A DNA stretch of 52,552 nucleotides from the NCBI GenBank assembly GCA_026390435.1, contig JAPLFY010000031.1:1-52552 (forward strand), given 5' to 3'. Shown here one piece after another: positions 1 to 8,635 of the stretch; within the stretch, counting starts at the first letter, position 1, and each line of letters begins with the position of its first letter. The notes under the pieces were generated by a model. That model was not told the DNA's origin and did no database searches. It saw only the letters and a list, made by a program, of their open reading frames with translations. Both the position numbers and the translations under genes were made by a program. The stretch comes from Pseudomonadota bacterium. GTDB lineage: Bacteria > Bdellovibrionota_B > Oligoflexia > Oligoflexales > CAIYRB01.

Positions 1-1037
1 AGAGCTAACTTGACCCCATCATAAACATGCGCACCAATCACCTTGATAAAGCCATCCTCGGTGGGATGCACGTAGAAGAGATGCTCATCACCAAACAAGG
101 GAAGTACCGTCAGATCCATACTTTTGGATCTTTTCAGAATAGGCGGCAATAAAACGTCTAAGTAACTGCGCCTGGCTGATAACGCCACGTAGTCTTTACC
201 ATCGTTGACCGGCTGCTCGTGATAAATAGACGAGAAAATCGGAATATTGACCCGAAATTCGGTCTTAGCGCGCTCTGGAATCTCACTTTTTGTACGCAAA
301 TTCACCACGCCACCTGTGACATTTCCGCGCTCAGGGCCAAAGCCCCCAGTAGAAAAGGCCACGTCGTTGACGATTTGATCGGGAATTACCGAAATATTGC
401 CAAACGAGTGAAAAATGAAGGGCACCTGAAAGTCATCAATCACATAGAGCGAACCACTCGGCGGCGACCCCCGAATGACGATATCAGTCCGGAAATTGTT
501 TACCTGCACTCCAGGCAATAGCCGTGGGATTTGTGCAGGGTCACGCCCCGGTGCGACTCTCACAGCCTCCTCGGTAGTCACCGTTTTGCGCGAAGCTTCT
601 GTCGGTTTTTCCCCGCGAATGATGATCTCGTTACTGTCACTCGGAGCTGCGGGCAAAAGGTATATTGCATTTGGCTGGGACAAGGACAGATCCTTGACCT
701 GCACCGTCAGCGGCTCAAAGCCCGACCTATAAAGCTCAAAACGCTCTGCACCGCTTGGCACACGCACGTTCAAATTACCGTCCTTATCAGAGTACAACTT
801 ACTGCCATCTGATAATTTCGCCTCGACTCGACGCAGCGGGACCCCAGTACCCTTGGCCATTACCTTCAAGGTGACCGCCCCAGCCTCAGGATCTGCAACG
901 GCTGGACCTGCAACGGCTGGACCTGCAATGGCTGGATCCGCGCTCAGTGCCGCCGCCAGCAGCACGCTCCAGCTAAATATTAAGCTCAAAAGAAGGCGCA
1001 AACAAAGGGGACGAGTAGTCGTAAGACAACGCAGCAT
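1..1037 (-). CDS. TonB-dependent outer-membrane receptor, N-terminal part (runs off the left edge)
   Basis: I translated the minus strand from the ATG at 1037; the frame stays open to base 1, giving about 345 residues with the C-terminus outside the window. It begins with a basic, hydrophobic signal peptide (about residues 1-32). An Ala/Pro/Val repeat (about 35-48) follows, then a carboxypeptidase-regulatory-like beta domain (about 50-130) that includes GNLNVRVPSGAERFELYRSGF. Next comes a plug domain with RLLPGVQV, VIRGSPPS and YVIDDFQVPFIFHSFG, and the motif GGFGPERGNVTGGVVNLRTK. These match TonB-dependent receptors, in which an energised plug opens the barrel for siderophores, vitamins or polymers. 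The substrate cannot be read from this part. The gene is divergent from a TonB-family gene 89 bp away, which supports a functional pair. A candidate minus-strand promoter reads TTGCCA (1096-1091), a 16-bp gap, then TAGGAT (1074-1069). Confidence 0.9.
   Translation of the reverse strand, partial: MLRCLTTTRPLCLRLLLSLIFSWSVLLAAALSADPAIAGPAVAGPAVADPEAGAVTLKVMAKGTGVPLRRVEAKLSDGSKLYSDKDGNLNVRVPSGAERFELYRSGFEPLTVQVKDLSLSQPNAIYLLPAAPSDSNEIIIRGEKPTEASRKTVTTEEAVRVAPGRDPAQIPRLLPGVQVNNFRTDIVIRGSPPSGSLYVIDDFQVPFIFHSFGNISVIPDQIVNDVAFSTGGFGPERGNVTGGVVNLRTKSEIPERAKTEFRVNIPIFSSIYHEQPVNDGKDYVALSARRSYLDVLLPPILKRSKSMDLTVLPLFGDEHLFYVHPTEDGFIKVIGAHVYDGVKLA
893..937. repeat. three 15-bp tandem repeats inside the receptor gene
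   Basis: Units of CTGCAACGGCTGGAC start at 893, 908 and 923; the third differs at two bases. They keep the reading frame and encode an Ala-Gly-Pro-Ala-Val spacer between the signal peptide and the first folded domain. Such an in-frame array can change copy number without breaking the protein. Confidence 0.85.
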
Positions 1038-1126
1038 GGACCTAATACCCCGTCGGATGTTTGCTGCTATCCTACGCAATCTAAACGGATTGGCAAAGTA
1101 TCCATTGAATAAGTTAAGATGGAGAA

Positions 1127-1825
1127 ATGTTTAAACTGAAGTCTATTAATTGGACGTGGATTTGGCTTGCGAGCGCTGTATTCTCGCTCGTAGTGCATGT
1201 GGGCGGAGCTGAGTTCTCTCATCAGCCGGGGAAACTCAAGCCAGAGCCATTGCGGCCGGTAAAGGTAAAGATCGTGGAACAGAAGCCTGAGCTCAAGATA
1301 GAGCCAGCTCCGCCACCAACGCCGCCAAAATTGAAACCAAAGCCAAAGCCTAAAGCTCAGAAGGTCGCCAGCGAGCGCAAAGCTCCCCCGCCAAAGCCTA
1401 AGCAACCGCCACCAAAGCCAGTCCAAGGTCTAACGGCGGACGCGATGAGTCCCGGCGGAAAAGTCGCAGTGCCGCTTGGCAACACTCTGATGACGGCAGA
1501 CACGGGAGAGCGCCCCAAAGAGGCACCGCAAGCATTTGCTAGCGACCTCAGCTCTGAGCCTGAATTAATCCGAGACTCGATTATTAAGCCTGAGTACACC
1601 CAATCCGCTATAGAAGCTGGCCTCGAAGGGTCTGCCATAGTGGAAGTGTTGGTGGCAGAAACCGGTGGAGTCACCAGCGCCGAGATCAAACGCCGCATCG
1701 GTTTCGGCATGGATGAGCGCATTATGGAATCTGCCCGGGGCGCACGGTTCAAGCCACGTAAAAACCGCTACGGTCGCCCTGAAACTAGCTGGACAGAGAT
1801 TAAATTCACCCTCCAGCTACCCTAA
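1127..1825 (+). CDS. TonB-family energy transducer
   Basis: The 232-residue protein has the classic TonB layout. A short cytoplasmic start is followed by one membrane segment (about residues 10-28, with a His at the end of VFSLVVHVGG), and then a Pro/Lys-rich periplasmic spacer (about 35-105: PPPTPPKLKPKPKPK, PPPKPKQPPPKP). The C-terminal TonB domain (about 150-232) includes GLEGSAIVEVLVAETG and SARGARFKPRKNRYGRP. TonB proteins carry the energy of the ExbB/ExbD proton channel to outer-membrane receptors. No exbB or exbD is visible here, so it must use a complex encoded elsewhere. Start: GGAG lies 2 bases before the ATG at 1127, a short spacing. It is divergent from the receptor and convergent with the helicase gene downstream. 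Confidence 0.88.
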   Translation: MFKLKSINWTWIWLASAVFSLVVHVGGAEFSHQPGKLKPEPLRPVKVKIVEQKPELKIEPAPPPTPPKLKPKPKPKAQKVASERKAPPPKPKQPPPKPVQGLTADAMSPGGKVAVPLGNTLMTADTGERPKEAPQAFASDLSSEPELIRDSIIKPEYTQSAIEAGLEGSAIVEVLVAETGGVTSAEIKRRIGFGMDERIMESARGARFKPRKNRYGRPETSWTEIKFTLQLP

Positions 1826-1842
1826 ATCTAATTCATTGTCGG

Positions 1843-4146
1843 TTACAAAGATAAGCCCATCAGAATGTCGGATCTTTTACCCACTGAAATGACCCATAGT
1901 TGGTGGACCGCGCGGGTAATCGCGATGTGTAGTGCGCGTCGAGCCACGGCGGTATCTGGATAAACGCCCAGATTAACATCTGGCAGAATGACGTAATCGA
2001 ACTCCAGGCCCTTTACTTGGGCAATGTTGGTGATATCAATGCCTGGCTTAAAGGTGAATTCGCCATCAGTCACAAGTCTTACATCTAGATTGTTTACCAA
2101 TGCGTTATAGAAGTGGAGCGCGTTTTCTTCGTTCTCACAAATAATCGCCACCGAGGCTAGTGGCTCTTTACTCGTTAACTGACTTAAAGCATCCGTGATC
2201 TCGACGATAGCAAGCCCTTCATTTGGCACTGCTGTGAAAATGACTTCACGCCCATCACGAATCGAAGTCGGCAGGGCTGCCGGCGCCAGATTACCGAGCA
2301 CCTTATGGCCAAATTCTGCAACCGGTCTAGGACAACGGTAATTCGTAGTAAGCCTGGCCTCCGAGCTCTCGGCAACCGCCAACTGCGACAACACGTCATC
2401 CCAACTACGAAAGACTACTGTCGGGTCGGACTGCTGCGCAGCATCGCCAGCGATAGTTACTGTGGAATCAGGGCTCAGACTTTGACCCAAAACTTTAAGT
2501 TCAACAGGAGCAAGATCCTGCGCCTCGTCGATCACTAAGTGATGATACTCGGTGATGGATTTGGTCTTACGAGTGACGCGTCCATGAGTTACCAAAAGCC
2601 AGCCAAGAAGTACTGCATAGTCTTCGACATCGATGGTGCCTGCATAATCATCAAACTCGACTTCAGCACCTTCGACATCTCGATTATTATCGTCATCATC
2701 CCCGCCACCGCGAGACTGATTCTGCGGCTCCTCGAATTGCCGGCGTGTGTGACGAGCTAATTCCGCGATCATTCTGGGATTGATGTGACCCTCGCCATGG
2801 GTCACTAAGGCCTCGAGTGGCTCAGCATCGCCATAAAGCTCCGACCGGATCACATCGAGATCGAGGAGTTTTTCTTTCGATTCGTTGATAAAGCGGCCTA
2901 CTGTATCTAATTGCCACTTACTAAGCGTAGCGTTGCCCGCAGTGCCGCGAGCCTTGCAACCGTCCCATACTTCGTCAAGTCGAGGCACCAATGGCTTTTG
3001 CGAGGCTACAAAATTAGCGACTAAATCATCAGCCCAACCTTGCATGAGGGACTTTAATCCGTCAGCTACCTGTGTCGATTTTTTTGCAGCCAGAGCTTCT
3101 AGAGCTTTAACGATCGCCGGGTGCCGCTTGATATACACGACCGCCGGGGGCGTCCAGTCATAAATCTTCTTAGGCAAACGCTTAAGGATATGCCGACCTT
3201 GATCGCTGATCCATGCATCAAATGTATCGACTTTAACCGAAGGTAGCCCAAGACCGGCCAGCAGCCGTTGCGTTAACCGCACGATACCCTGCTCAGGAAC
3301 AACCACCTGCATAAAGCGTTGAGCATAAAATCCAGGTCTTTGGTAGGCCAACAGCGCCATTCTGTGCAGGGCGACTGTAGTTTTACCGCTACCTGCTCCA
3401 CCCAAAATAAGGAGTGCTCCGCGGTCCTCGCGTCGCAGTATTTCGTACTGATCTGGATCAAGCAGTGCCGACACATCTGGCAACTTCCGATTGGTGATAC
3501 CAATGCCAAATTGCTGCACGTTCACGGCCGTGCCTGCGCCGCCGCTAAGTTCAGGGTTAATTTGGCCACCATGGCGACGCCACGGCTGCCCTCTTTCACG
3601 CGTCAGCATGAAATCTGGAGAGGTAATGCCGGTAAGCTCACCACAGTCAAAGGTTATAACTCTGCGCATGGCCAAGATGCCGATAGCGATACGCCCCGGG
3701 AGCTCGAGTTCGTACTCGTCGCCCTGACGGTAGTTGAAAAAGACCCTGGCCATCGCGGCATGGCGCCAATCGATAATGGTGGCTCCTGATTTACTATCAA
3801 TAAAAGTCTGATAGCCGAGCAAGACATCCCTGACCTTGCCGTTTTCCAACAGTTGGACGTGGGCAAAATAGGGTGCCCGCATATCAGGCAGTTTCTTTGT
3901 GAAATCGCGCGCTGCTAGGCTATGGTGAGTATAAAGCTGCTGAAAAAGTGCAGGCAGATCATGCTCATTAGCGCTGATCGCCTCATCTCGCAGCTCTACT
4001 AAGCGCTTTTTAATTTCATTCATGTCCGGAACAGCGGCCAAAGCCTCAGCTCGCACTGCGTGCTTCACCTTCTCATGCAAAGCCAATTCCGAATCGATGA
4101 TGTTTTGATCTTCAGGCGTTAAAGCAGCACCTGCATCGTAAGTCAT
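1843..4146 (-). CDS. helD: HelD-like superfamily 1 helicase/ATPase (UvrD/Rep fold)
   Basis: The protein of about 767 residues has SF1 motifs in order: Walker A GGAGSGKTT (about residue 250), Walker B VIDEAQDL, motif III IAGDAAQQ, motif IV TTNYRCPRP, motif V VKGLEFDYVILPD and motif VI LHIAITRAVHQLW. Before the ATPase core lies a beta-rich region with PYFAHVQ, LLGYQTFIDS, IIDWRHA and FFNYRQGDEYELELPG. This matches the arm of HelD proteins, which release stalled RNA polymerase; helicase IV is a relative. The HelD signature DWRAP reads DWRHA here. A Gly/Asp-rich acidic stretch (GGGDDDDNN) interrupts the middle. I chose the ATG at 4146, because AGAGGTGG lies just before it and the in-frame GTG at 4152 falls inside that ribosome site. 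It is transcribed alone, after the lon terminator. Confidence 0.8.
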   Translation of the reverse strand: MTYDAGAALTPEDQNIIDSELALHEKVKHAVRAEALAAVPDMNEIKKRLVELRDEAISANEHDLPALFQQLYTHHSLAARDFTKKLPDMRAPYFAHVQLLENGKVRDVLLGYQTFIDSKSGATIIDWRHAAMARVFFNYRQGDEYELELPGRIAIGILAMRRVITFDCGELTGITSPDFMLTRERGQPWRRHGGQINPELSGGAGTAVNVQQFGIGITNRKLPDVSALLDPDQYEILRREDRGALLILGGAGSGKTTVALHRMALLAYQRPGFYAQRFMQVVVPEQGIVRLTQRLLAGLGLPSVKVDTFDAWISDQGRHILKRLPKKIYDWTPPAVVYIKRHPAIVKALEALAAKKSTQVADGLKSLMQGWADDLVANFVASQKPLVPRLDEVWDGCKARGTAGNATLSKWQLDTVGRFINESKEKLLDLDVIRSELYGDAEPLEALVTHGEGHINPRMIAELARHTRRQFEEPQNQSRGGGDDDDNNRDVEGAEVEFDDYAGTIDVEDYAVLLGWLLVTHGRVTRKTKSITEYHHLVIDEAQDLAPVELKVLGQSLSPDSTVTIAGDAAQQSDPTVVFRSWDDVLSQLAVAESSEARLTTNYRCPRPVAEFGHKVLGNLAPAALPTSIRDGREVIFTAVPNEGLAIVEITDALSQLTSKEPLASVAIICENEENALHFYNALVNNLDVRLVTDGEFTFKPGIDITNIAQVKGLEFDYVILPDVNLGVYPDTAVARRALHIAITRAVHQLWVISVGKRSDILMGLSL

Positions 4147-4231
4147 AGCCACCTCTAATTGACGGCAAAAAAGCTATTCACGGTATCATGGTTTCTACGA
4201 CGCGTCGATCTGGAGGTCGATGCGGCGCCAT

Positions 4232-4271
4232 AAGAAAAACTCCTGCTTGTCCGAGACGGAGCAAACAGGAG
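4232..4271 (-). terminator. intrinsic terminator between lon and the helD-like gene
   Basis: Read on the minus strand, GCTCCTGTTTGC pairs with GACAAGCAGGAG (about 10 bp with one mismatch, 9-base loop) and is followed directly by TTTTTCTT. It begins 22 bp after the lon stop codon, so it separates lon from the helD-like gene. Confidence 0.85.
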
Positions 4272-4293
4272 CAAGTGTTTGGGAAAGAAATAG

Positions 4294-6672
4294 TTATTGG
4301 GCTGGGTTTGAGGCCGCCGCCGGAGCCGCTAACGGCACCATTTGAAGCACCTCGCCAACGTCTAAATCTAGAGCAATCTTAAGAACTTCCTGGGCAGTAT
4401 CAGCAAATTCAAAGCGCAATTTTTCTTTCACCTCCTCGGGCACATCACGCAGGTCCTTTTGATTACGCTTCGGCAGAAGCACACGCTCGATACCAGCGCG
4501 GTGTGCCGCCATCACCTTCTCTTTGATGCCACCAACGGGCATCACAGAACCGCGCAAAGTAATCTCACCCGTCATTGCCAGCACAGGGCTGACGCGCCTA
4601 CCCGTGAACAGCGAAGCCAATGTCGTGAGCATGGCCACACCAGCTGATGGGCCGTCTTTGGGGATTGCTCCCGAGGGAACGTGAATGTGGATATCCTTTT
4701 TCTCATAATCAAACCCGGGAACGAACGCTGGCAAGTTTGACCGCACCAAACTAAGAGCAATCTGAGCCGACTCTTTCATCACGTCGCCTAGTTGGCCAGT
4801 GAGTGTAAGTTTACCCGATCCCGGCATCAGGCTGGCTTCGATAAATAAGATTTCCCCACCCACAGGGGTCCATGCCAAGCCAGTGACTACACCTGGTTGC
4901 ACCACACGCTCCGCCACCTCATGCACGAAACGCTCGGGGCCTAACACCTCTTCTAGGTCACTCAGCTCAACAACCAGTAATTCACCCCTCGCCTCTAGCA
5001 CCTTCTCGGTCATAAATCGCATGACTTCAGAGATCTTCCGCTCAAGATCACGGACGCCAGCCTCTCGCGTGTAGTGAGTAATGATGCGCATCAAAGCATC
5101 ATCTGCTAGGCGAACCTCTTCGGGCTTAATACCGTGCTCATCCAGCTGCTTTGGTATCAAGTGACTCTTTGCAATGTGCAACTTCTCTGCCGTCGTATAG
5201 CCGCTAAGCTCGATCACTTCCATGCGGTCAAGTAACGGTGCAGGAATGGACTCGAGGTTATTAGCCGTCGCGATAAAGAACACCTTCGAAAGATCAAATG
5301 GCACGTCTAGGTAATGATCAGAAAAGCTGGCATTCTGTTCTGGATCGAGCACTTCCAGCAAAGCGGCAGACGGATCACCAGCAAATCCACGGCCTAATTT
5401 ATCAATCTCATCGAGCATGAACACTGGATTATTCACTCCGGCTCGCTTTATGCCCTGAATGATACGACCGGGCATGGCGCCCACATAAGTGCGCCTATGG
5501 CCGCGAATTTCCGCATCGTCACGCACGCCACCAAGACTTACGCGTACAAACTTGCGCCCCAAAGCCTTAGCTACACTCTGACCAAGGCTTGTTTTACCGA
5601 CCCCAGGCGGGCCGACAAAAAGTAAAATGGAACCACGCCGATCCTGCTTCAGTTTCAAGACAGCAAGGTGCTGGATAATTCGCCTTTTGATTTTCTCAAG
5701 ACCATAGTGATCGCGGTCAAGCAGGGCGCGAGCTGCATCCAAATCTAAATTATCAACTGTCGATTCATCCCAAGGCATAGCCAGCAGTAAGTCGAGATAG
5801 TTCCGCACGACATGTGTCTCGGGCGATGAGCTCCCCAAATCGGATAAACGCTTAGCTTCATCGAGCGCAATCTTTTTCACGGACTCAGGCATAACCGCCT
5901 TATTAACTTTATCGACGTAATCATCGCGCGCTTTACCAGAATCCTCTTCACCTAGCTCTTCTTTGATAGCTCGCATTTGCTCACGCAGGATTGCTTCACG
6001 CTGCATTTTTCCCATCTTAGTCGAGAGCTTCTCACGAATCTCGCTCTGCAACTGCAGAGCCTCTTTCTGGCTCTGCATGAGCTCCAAGAGTTTCAGCGAT
6101 CGTTGCCGGATCGAGGTCATCTCAAGCAGCTCTTGCTTGGCCGCCAACGGCACTTCTAAGTACTCAGCGCATAGATTCATGAGCAAAACGGCATCATCCA
6201 AGCCAGCGATAAGCTCAACAACTTGCCTGGTATCTCCTGGTATCAATTGGAGAATCTCACGAGCGAGGCCTTTGACGTTAGCGACTAATGCTTCAAGTGT
6301 CTTGGCATCAGCATCGTTTAAATCCTCGAGAGCCTCACCTTTAGCTCCGACAAATCCGTCCTGTTCTTCAAATGCGGCGACATGAATACGGCTAAGTCCT
6401 CTCACAAGCACTTGGTAGCCATGCTCTGTCGAGCCGCGTAGCTTTTCAATCTTGCAGAGAGTTCCTATGGCGAACACATCCTCCGTAGTGGGATCTCCGC
6501 TAACTTCGTTCTTCTGAGCGACAGCTACTATAAAACCGTCATCAGCATTAGCCGCCTCAATAGCTGCCACGCTTTTTGGCCGACCAATGTTAAGGGGCAA
6601 GGTGGTACCAGGGAAGATCACCACGTTGCGCGTTGGAAGCACCGGATAAATCTTATCTTGAACCAAATCCAT
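4294..6672 (-). CDS. lon: ATP-dependent protease Lon
   Basis: The 792-residue protein is close to the usual LonA length. The N-terminal substrate domain (about 8-200) begins [15 protein letters not shown] coiled region follows, then the AAA+ module with Walker A GPPGVGKT (354-361) and Walker [11 protein letters not shown]. The C-terminal protease domain has catalytic Ser in [11 protein letters not shown] (about residue 676) and Lys in [14 protein letters not shown] (about 717), almost the positions in E. coli. Lon degrades misfolded and regulatory proteins in the cytoplasm. The C-terminal tail is Ala/Pro-rich ([13 protein letters not shown]). Start: ATG at 6672 with GTGAGG about 8 bases upstream. 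It is monocistronic, with its own terminator. Confidence 0.97.
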   Translation of the reverse strand: MDLVQDKIYPVLPTRNVVIFPGTTLPLNIGRPKSVAAIEAANADDGFIVAVAQKNEVSGDPTTEDVFAIGTLCKIEKLRGSTEHGYQVLVRGLSRIHVAAFEEQDGFVGAKGEALEDLNDADAKTLEALVANVKGLAREILQLIPGDTRQVVELIAGLDDAVLLMNLCAEYLEVPLAAKQELLEMTSIRQRSLKLLELMQSQKEALQLQSEIREKLSTKMGKMQREAILREQMRAIKEELGEEDSGKARDDYVDKVNKAVMPESVKKIALDEAKRLSDLGSSSPETHVVRNYLDLLLAMPWDESTVDNLDLDAARALLDRDHYGLEKIKRRIIQHLAVLKLKQDRRGSILLFVGPPGVGKTSLGQSVAKALGRKFVRVSLGGVRDDAEIRGHRRTYVGAMPGRIIQGIKRAGVNNPVFMLDEIDKLGRGFAGDPSAALLEVLDPEQNASFSDHYLDVPFDLSKVFFIATANNLESIPAPLLDRMEVIELSGYTTAEKLHIAKSHLIPKQLDEHGIKPEEVRLADDALMRIITHYTREAGVRDLERKISEVMRFMTEKVLEARGELLVVELSDLEEVLGPERFVHEVAERVVQPGVVTGLAWTPVGGEILFIEASLMPGSGKLTLTGQLGDVMKESAQIALSLVRSNLPAFVPGFDYEKKDIHIHVPSGAIPKDGPSAGVAMLTTLASLFTGRRVSPVLAMTGEITLRGSVMPVGGIKEKVMAAHRAGIERVLLPKRNQKDLRDVPEEVKEKLRFEFADTAQEVLKIALDLDVGEVLQMVPLAAPAAASNPAQ

Positions 6673-6943
6673 ATAAGTAACCTCACTAAAGCCTGAGAGC
6701 TTGAGACACTAATGAAAGTGTGGCGCCTTTGATTAATGTCAATGGCGTGAGGCCAATGTGAAAAAAATTCATAATTAACATTTGGACATTTAATTTGCAG
6801 AGTGCCGAACTGGCTGCTCATCGCCCCCCTGTGGGTGGGCAATACACCATAATTATTAACGTAATTGATGATTTTTAGGTAAAGCTAACTCGCGATGTCT
6901 AATTTAACTTGATCAAAACCTGTGCAAGACTTAACCTTATAAA
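6673..6943. other. AT-rich non-coding region upstream of lon
   Basis: I find no supported gene here. The minus strand carries a perfect TTGACA (6742-6737) that could be the lon -35 element, but no good -10 hexamer lies 16-18 bp further on. I see no CIRCE or clear sigma-32 site, so heat control of lon cannot be argued from this sequence. Confidence 0.5.
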
Positions 6944-7010
6944 AGATCAGACCTCTGTGACTCTAGCTCGGGGGGGCTAAAGAAACGGAGGAACCTGATC
7001 TATTTTTTTG
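6944..7010. terminator. bidirectional hairpin with U-tracts on both sides
   Basis: AGATCAG (6944-6950) pairs with CTGATCT (6995-7001). Further pairing of CCTCTG with CGGAGG is interrupted by bulges, and an inner stem forms around a run of seven G. The minus-strand tail is TTTTAT and the plus-strand tail ATTTTTTTG. On the minus strand it starts about 19 bases after the stop of the YkgJ-type gene and probably ends that operon. Confidence 0.65.
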
Positions 7011-7019
7011 TCTAATTTA

Positions 7020-7622
7020 TTAGTCGGCAGGGTCTATATCCTGCAGAGACAGTAATTCCAGCTTCTCGATCGCTTGCATCAATGCCCGATTAATCGGAAG
7101 GGTTTCGCTGTAGCTTGGTGTCGGAGCTATTGCGAACATCCGCATCCGGTAGTCTGCAAAAAGCGGAACATTGCCACCAGCATTGATGTCGCGTTGTGCA
7201 GCTTTGACCGCTTCAGGCATAAGCTGCTTATGCCACGAGCAGGAAGCCAGAGCAGGATGCTCACTCTCCTTCGTACTCACCGCGGCAAAGCCAAATAGAC
7301 GGCAGATACCGGGCCGCAGTGCATAATGTCGACATCGGCCTTTGGTGTGGTCCTGTGATTCCGGCGCATAAAATACGCAGACCCCATCTGGACTTGCCGC
7401 TGCCAAATCATAGCTACTCGACGCTTCGCCGTTTTTAATCAATTCTCGTGCCAGCGGCAGCATCTCCACCACTTGTACTTCCAAAGCAGGCTTTAGACAG
7501 CACTGACCACAGCCCTCGCGGCATTTGATTCCGGTCTGCTTAGCGAACACATCCGTCTCTGACTGAGCCTCTAATAAAAGGTTTAGAGCTTTTTCGGCGC
7601 AGTCATTGGCGAATGATGACAT
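7020..7622 (-). CDS. YkgJ-family cysteine-cluster protein
   Basis: This is a 200-residue soluble protein with the family signature C-x3-C-x2-CC at Cys34, Cys38, Cys41 and Cys42 (CREGCGQCC). Further cysteines lie in GVCVFY, GRCRHYALRPGICRLFG and SCSW. YkgJ/UPF0153 proteins are predicted to bind zinc or an iron-sulfur centre, and their reaction is unknown. The frame extends upstream to 7751, but that part overlaps the carboxypeptidase gene. The ATG at 7622 sits one base after that gene's TGA (TGAAATG) with GAGAAAGA upstream, so I take it as the start with translational coupling. It is the last gene of the hrpB operon. Confidence 0.82.
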   Translation of the reverse strand: MSSFANDCAEKALNLLLEAQSETDVFAKQTGIKCREGCGQCCLKPALEVQVVEMLPLARELIKNGEASSSYDLAAASPDGVCVFYAPESQDHTKGRCRHYALRPGICRLFGFAAVSTKESEHPALASCSWHKQLMPEAVKAAQRDINAGGNVPLFADYRMRMFAIAPTPSYSETLPINRALMQAIEKLELLSLQDIDPAD

Positions 7623-7623
7623 T

Positions 7624-8625
7624 TCATTCTTTCTCGTTTTCAGCCTCAACAGAGTTTGACGGAACTGCATGTCCTGCGGGTGTGACTGCAGGAGCAGATG
7701 GTCCACTTCTTTTTTCGTCGACTTTATTCGCCTCAGCAGCAATCGCCTCACTGCTGGTGAGCCATTTGATCACTCGAGCAAAATCAGCAAACCGCGTATG
7801 CCGACCCTCAGCACCTAAAAACACCATGCCTAGCTGACGCCCCTCAAAAGTGCGCGCCGCGACCGCTAAACAATAACGTGCAATATCAGTATAGCCAGTT
7901 TTACCACCAAGTATCTGAGCAATATTACGCGACAGCAGGCGATCGGTATTCTTTATTTTGATGTCCCGCGCGCGATCACCTTTTCGCGCCACAATGACGT
8001 AGTCCGGCTTCCCCATGATCTCAGTCAGCGCCTGATTCTTGATGACCTCTTTTAAAGCGACCATTACTTCACGTGCCGTCGATACATTTTCTGCCGATAG
8101 TCCATCAGGTTCTTTAAACGCGGTCTTTGTCAGACCCATTTTATGGGCTCTCTCCGTCATCTTTGCCGCGAGAGTCGCCGGATCCATACCGCACGCTTCT
8201 GCAAGTGCAGGCAAAGCCCTATTATCAGAGCGCATCAAAGCGGCATGCAAAAGATCTTTGTGCGAATAACTCCAACCAGTTGTGAGTTTAGTTTTGTCAC
8301 CACCTCGTGCTGCATCGCGATTAGCCGGAGACATTTCGTGCAGCGCTTCGGGATCGAGTTTACAATCCTCGGTCACAACCAGAGCACCAAATATCTTGGA
8401 GATGCTAGCAATTGGACGGACCACGTCCGCATCCCGCTCAAACAAAACTGAATTAGAGTCCAAGTCGATCACCAGGGCTGCTGATGATTTAATCTTCGGC
8501 TGCGACACTTTGCCAATATCAGGAACGTCACCAGCACTGCCCACCGCAAAAGCATGAACAGAAAGAGTGGCGACTGTGGTTGCCGCTAAAGCGCAAAGGA
8601 TAGCTCGTAGCTTTTTGCAAGCCAT
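7624..8625 (-). CDS. D-alanyl-D-alanine carboxypeptidase/endopeptidase (S11, low-mass PBP)
   Basis: The 333-residue protein has a signal peptide (about residues 1-27, MACKKLRAILCALAA) and the three penicillin-binding motifs: SISK with nucleophile Ser74, SDN (in ALMRSDNRALP) and KTG (in LGGKTGYTD). S11 enzymes trim or cut peptidoglycan peptides in the periplasm (DacA, PbpG type). It lacks the long C-terminal domain and amphipathic anchor of DacA and ends in a Glu/Asn-rich tail, so it resembles PbpG more in size. The frame continues upstream to 8790 inside hrpB. I place the start at 8625 because the signal peptide begins there and AGAGGT lies 9 bases upstream. It follows hrpB by 10 bp. Confidence 0.9.
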   Translation of the reverse strand: MACKKLRAILCALAATTVATLSVHAFAVGSAGDVPDIGKVSQPKIKSSAALVIDLDSNSVLFERDADVVRPIASISKIFGALVVTEDCKLDPEALHEMSPANRDAARGGDKTKLTTGWSYSHKDLLHAALMRSDNRALPALAEACGMDPATLAAKMTERAHKMGLTKTAFKEPDGLSAENVSTAREVMVALKEVIKNQALTEIMGKPDYVIVARKGDRARDIKIKNTDRLLSRNIAQILGGKTGYTDIARYCLAVAARTFEGRQLGMVFLGAEGRHTRFADFARVIKWLTSSEAIAAEANKVDEKRSGPSAPAVTPAGHAVPSNSVEAENEKE

Positions 8626-8635
8626 AAACAGACCT

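Noticed and set aside
219-1134. Several short plus-strand reading frames in the first kilobase
   Set aside because: They lie opposite an uninterrupted minus-strand TonB-dependent receptor with signal peptide and plug motifs.
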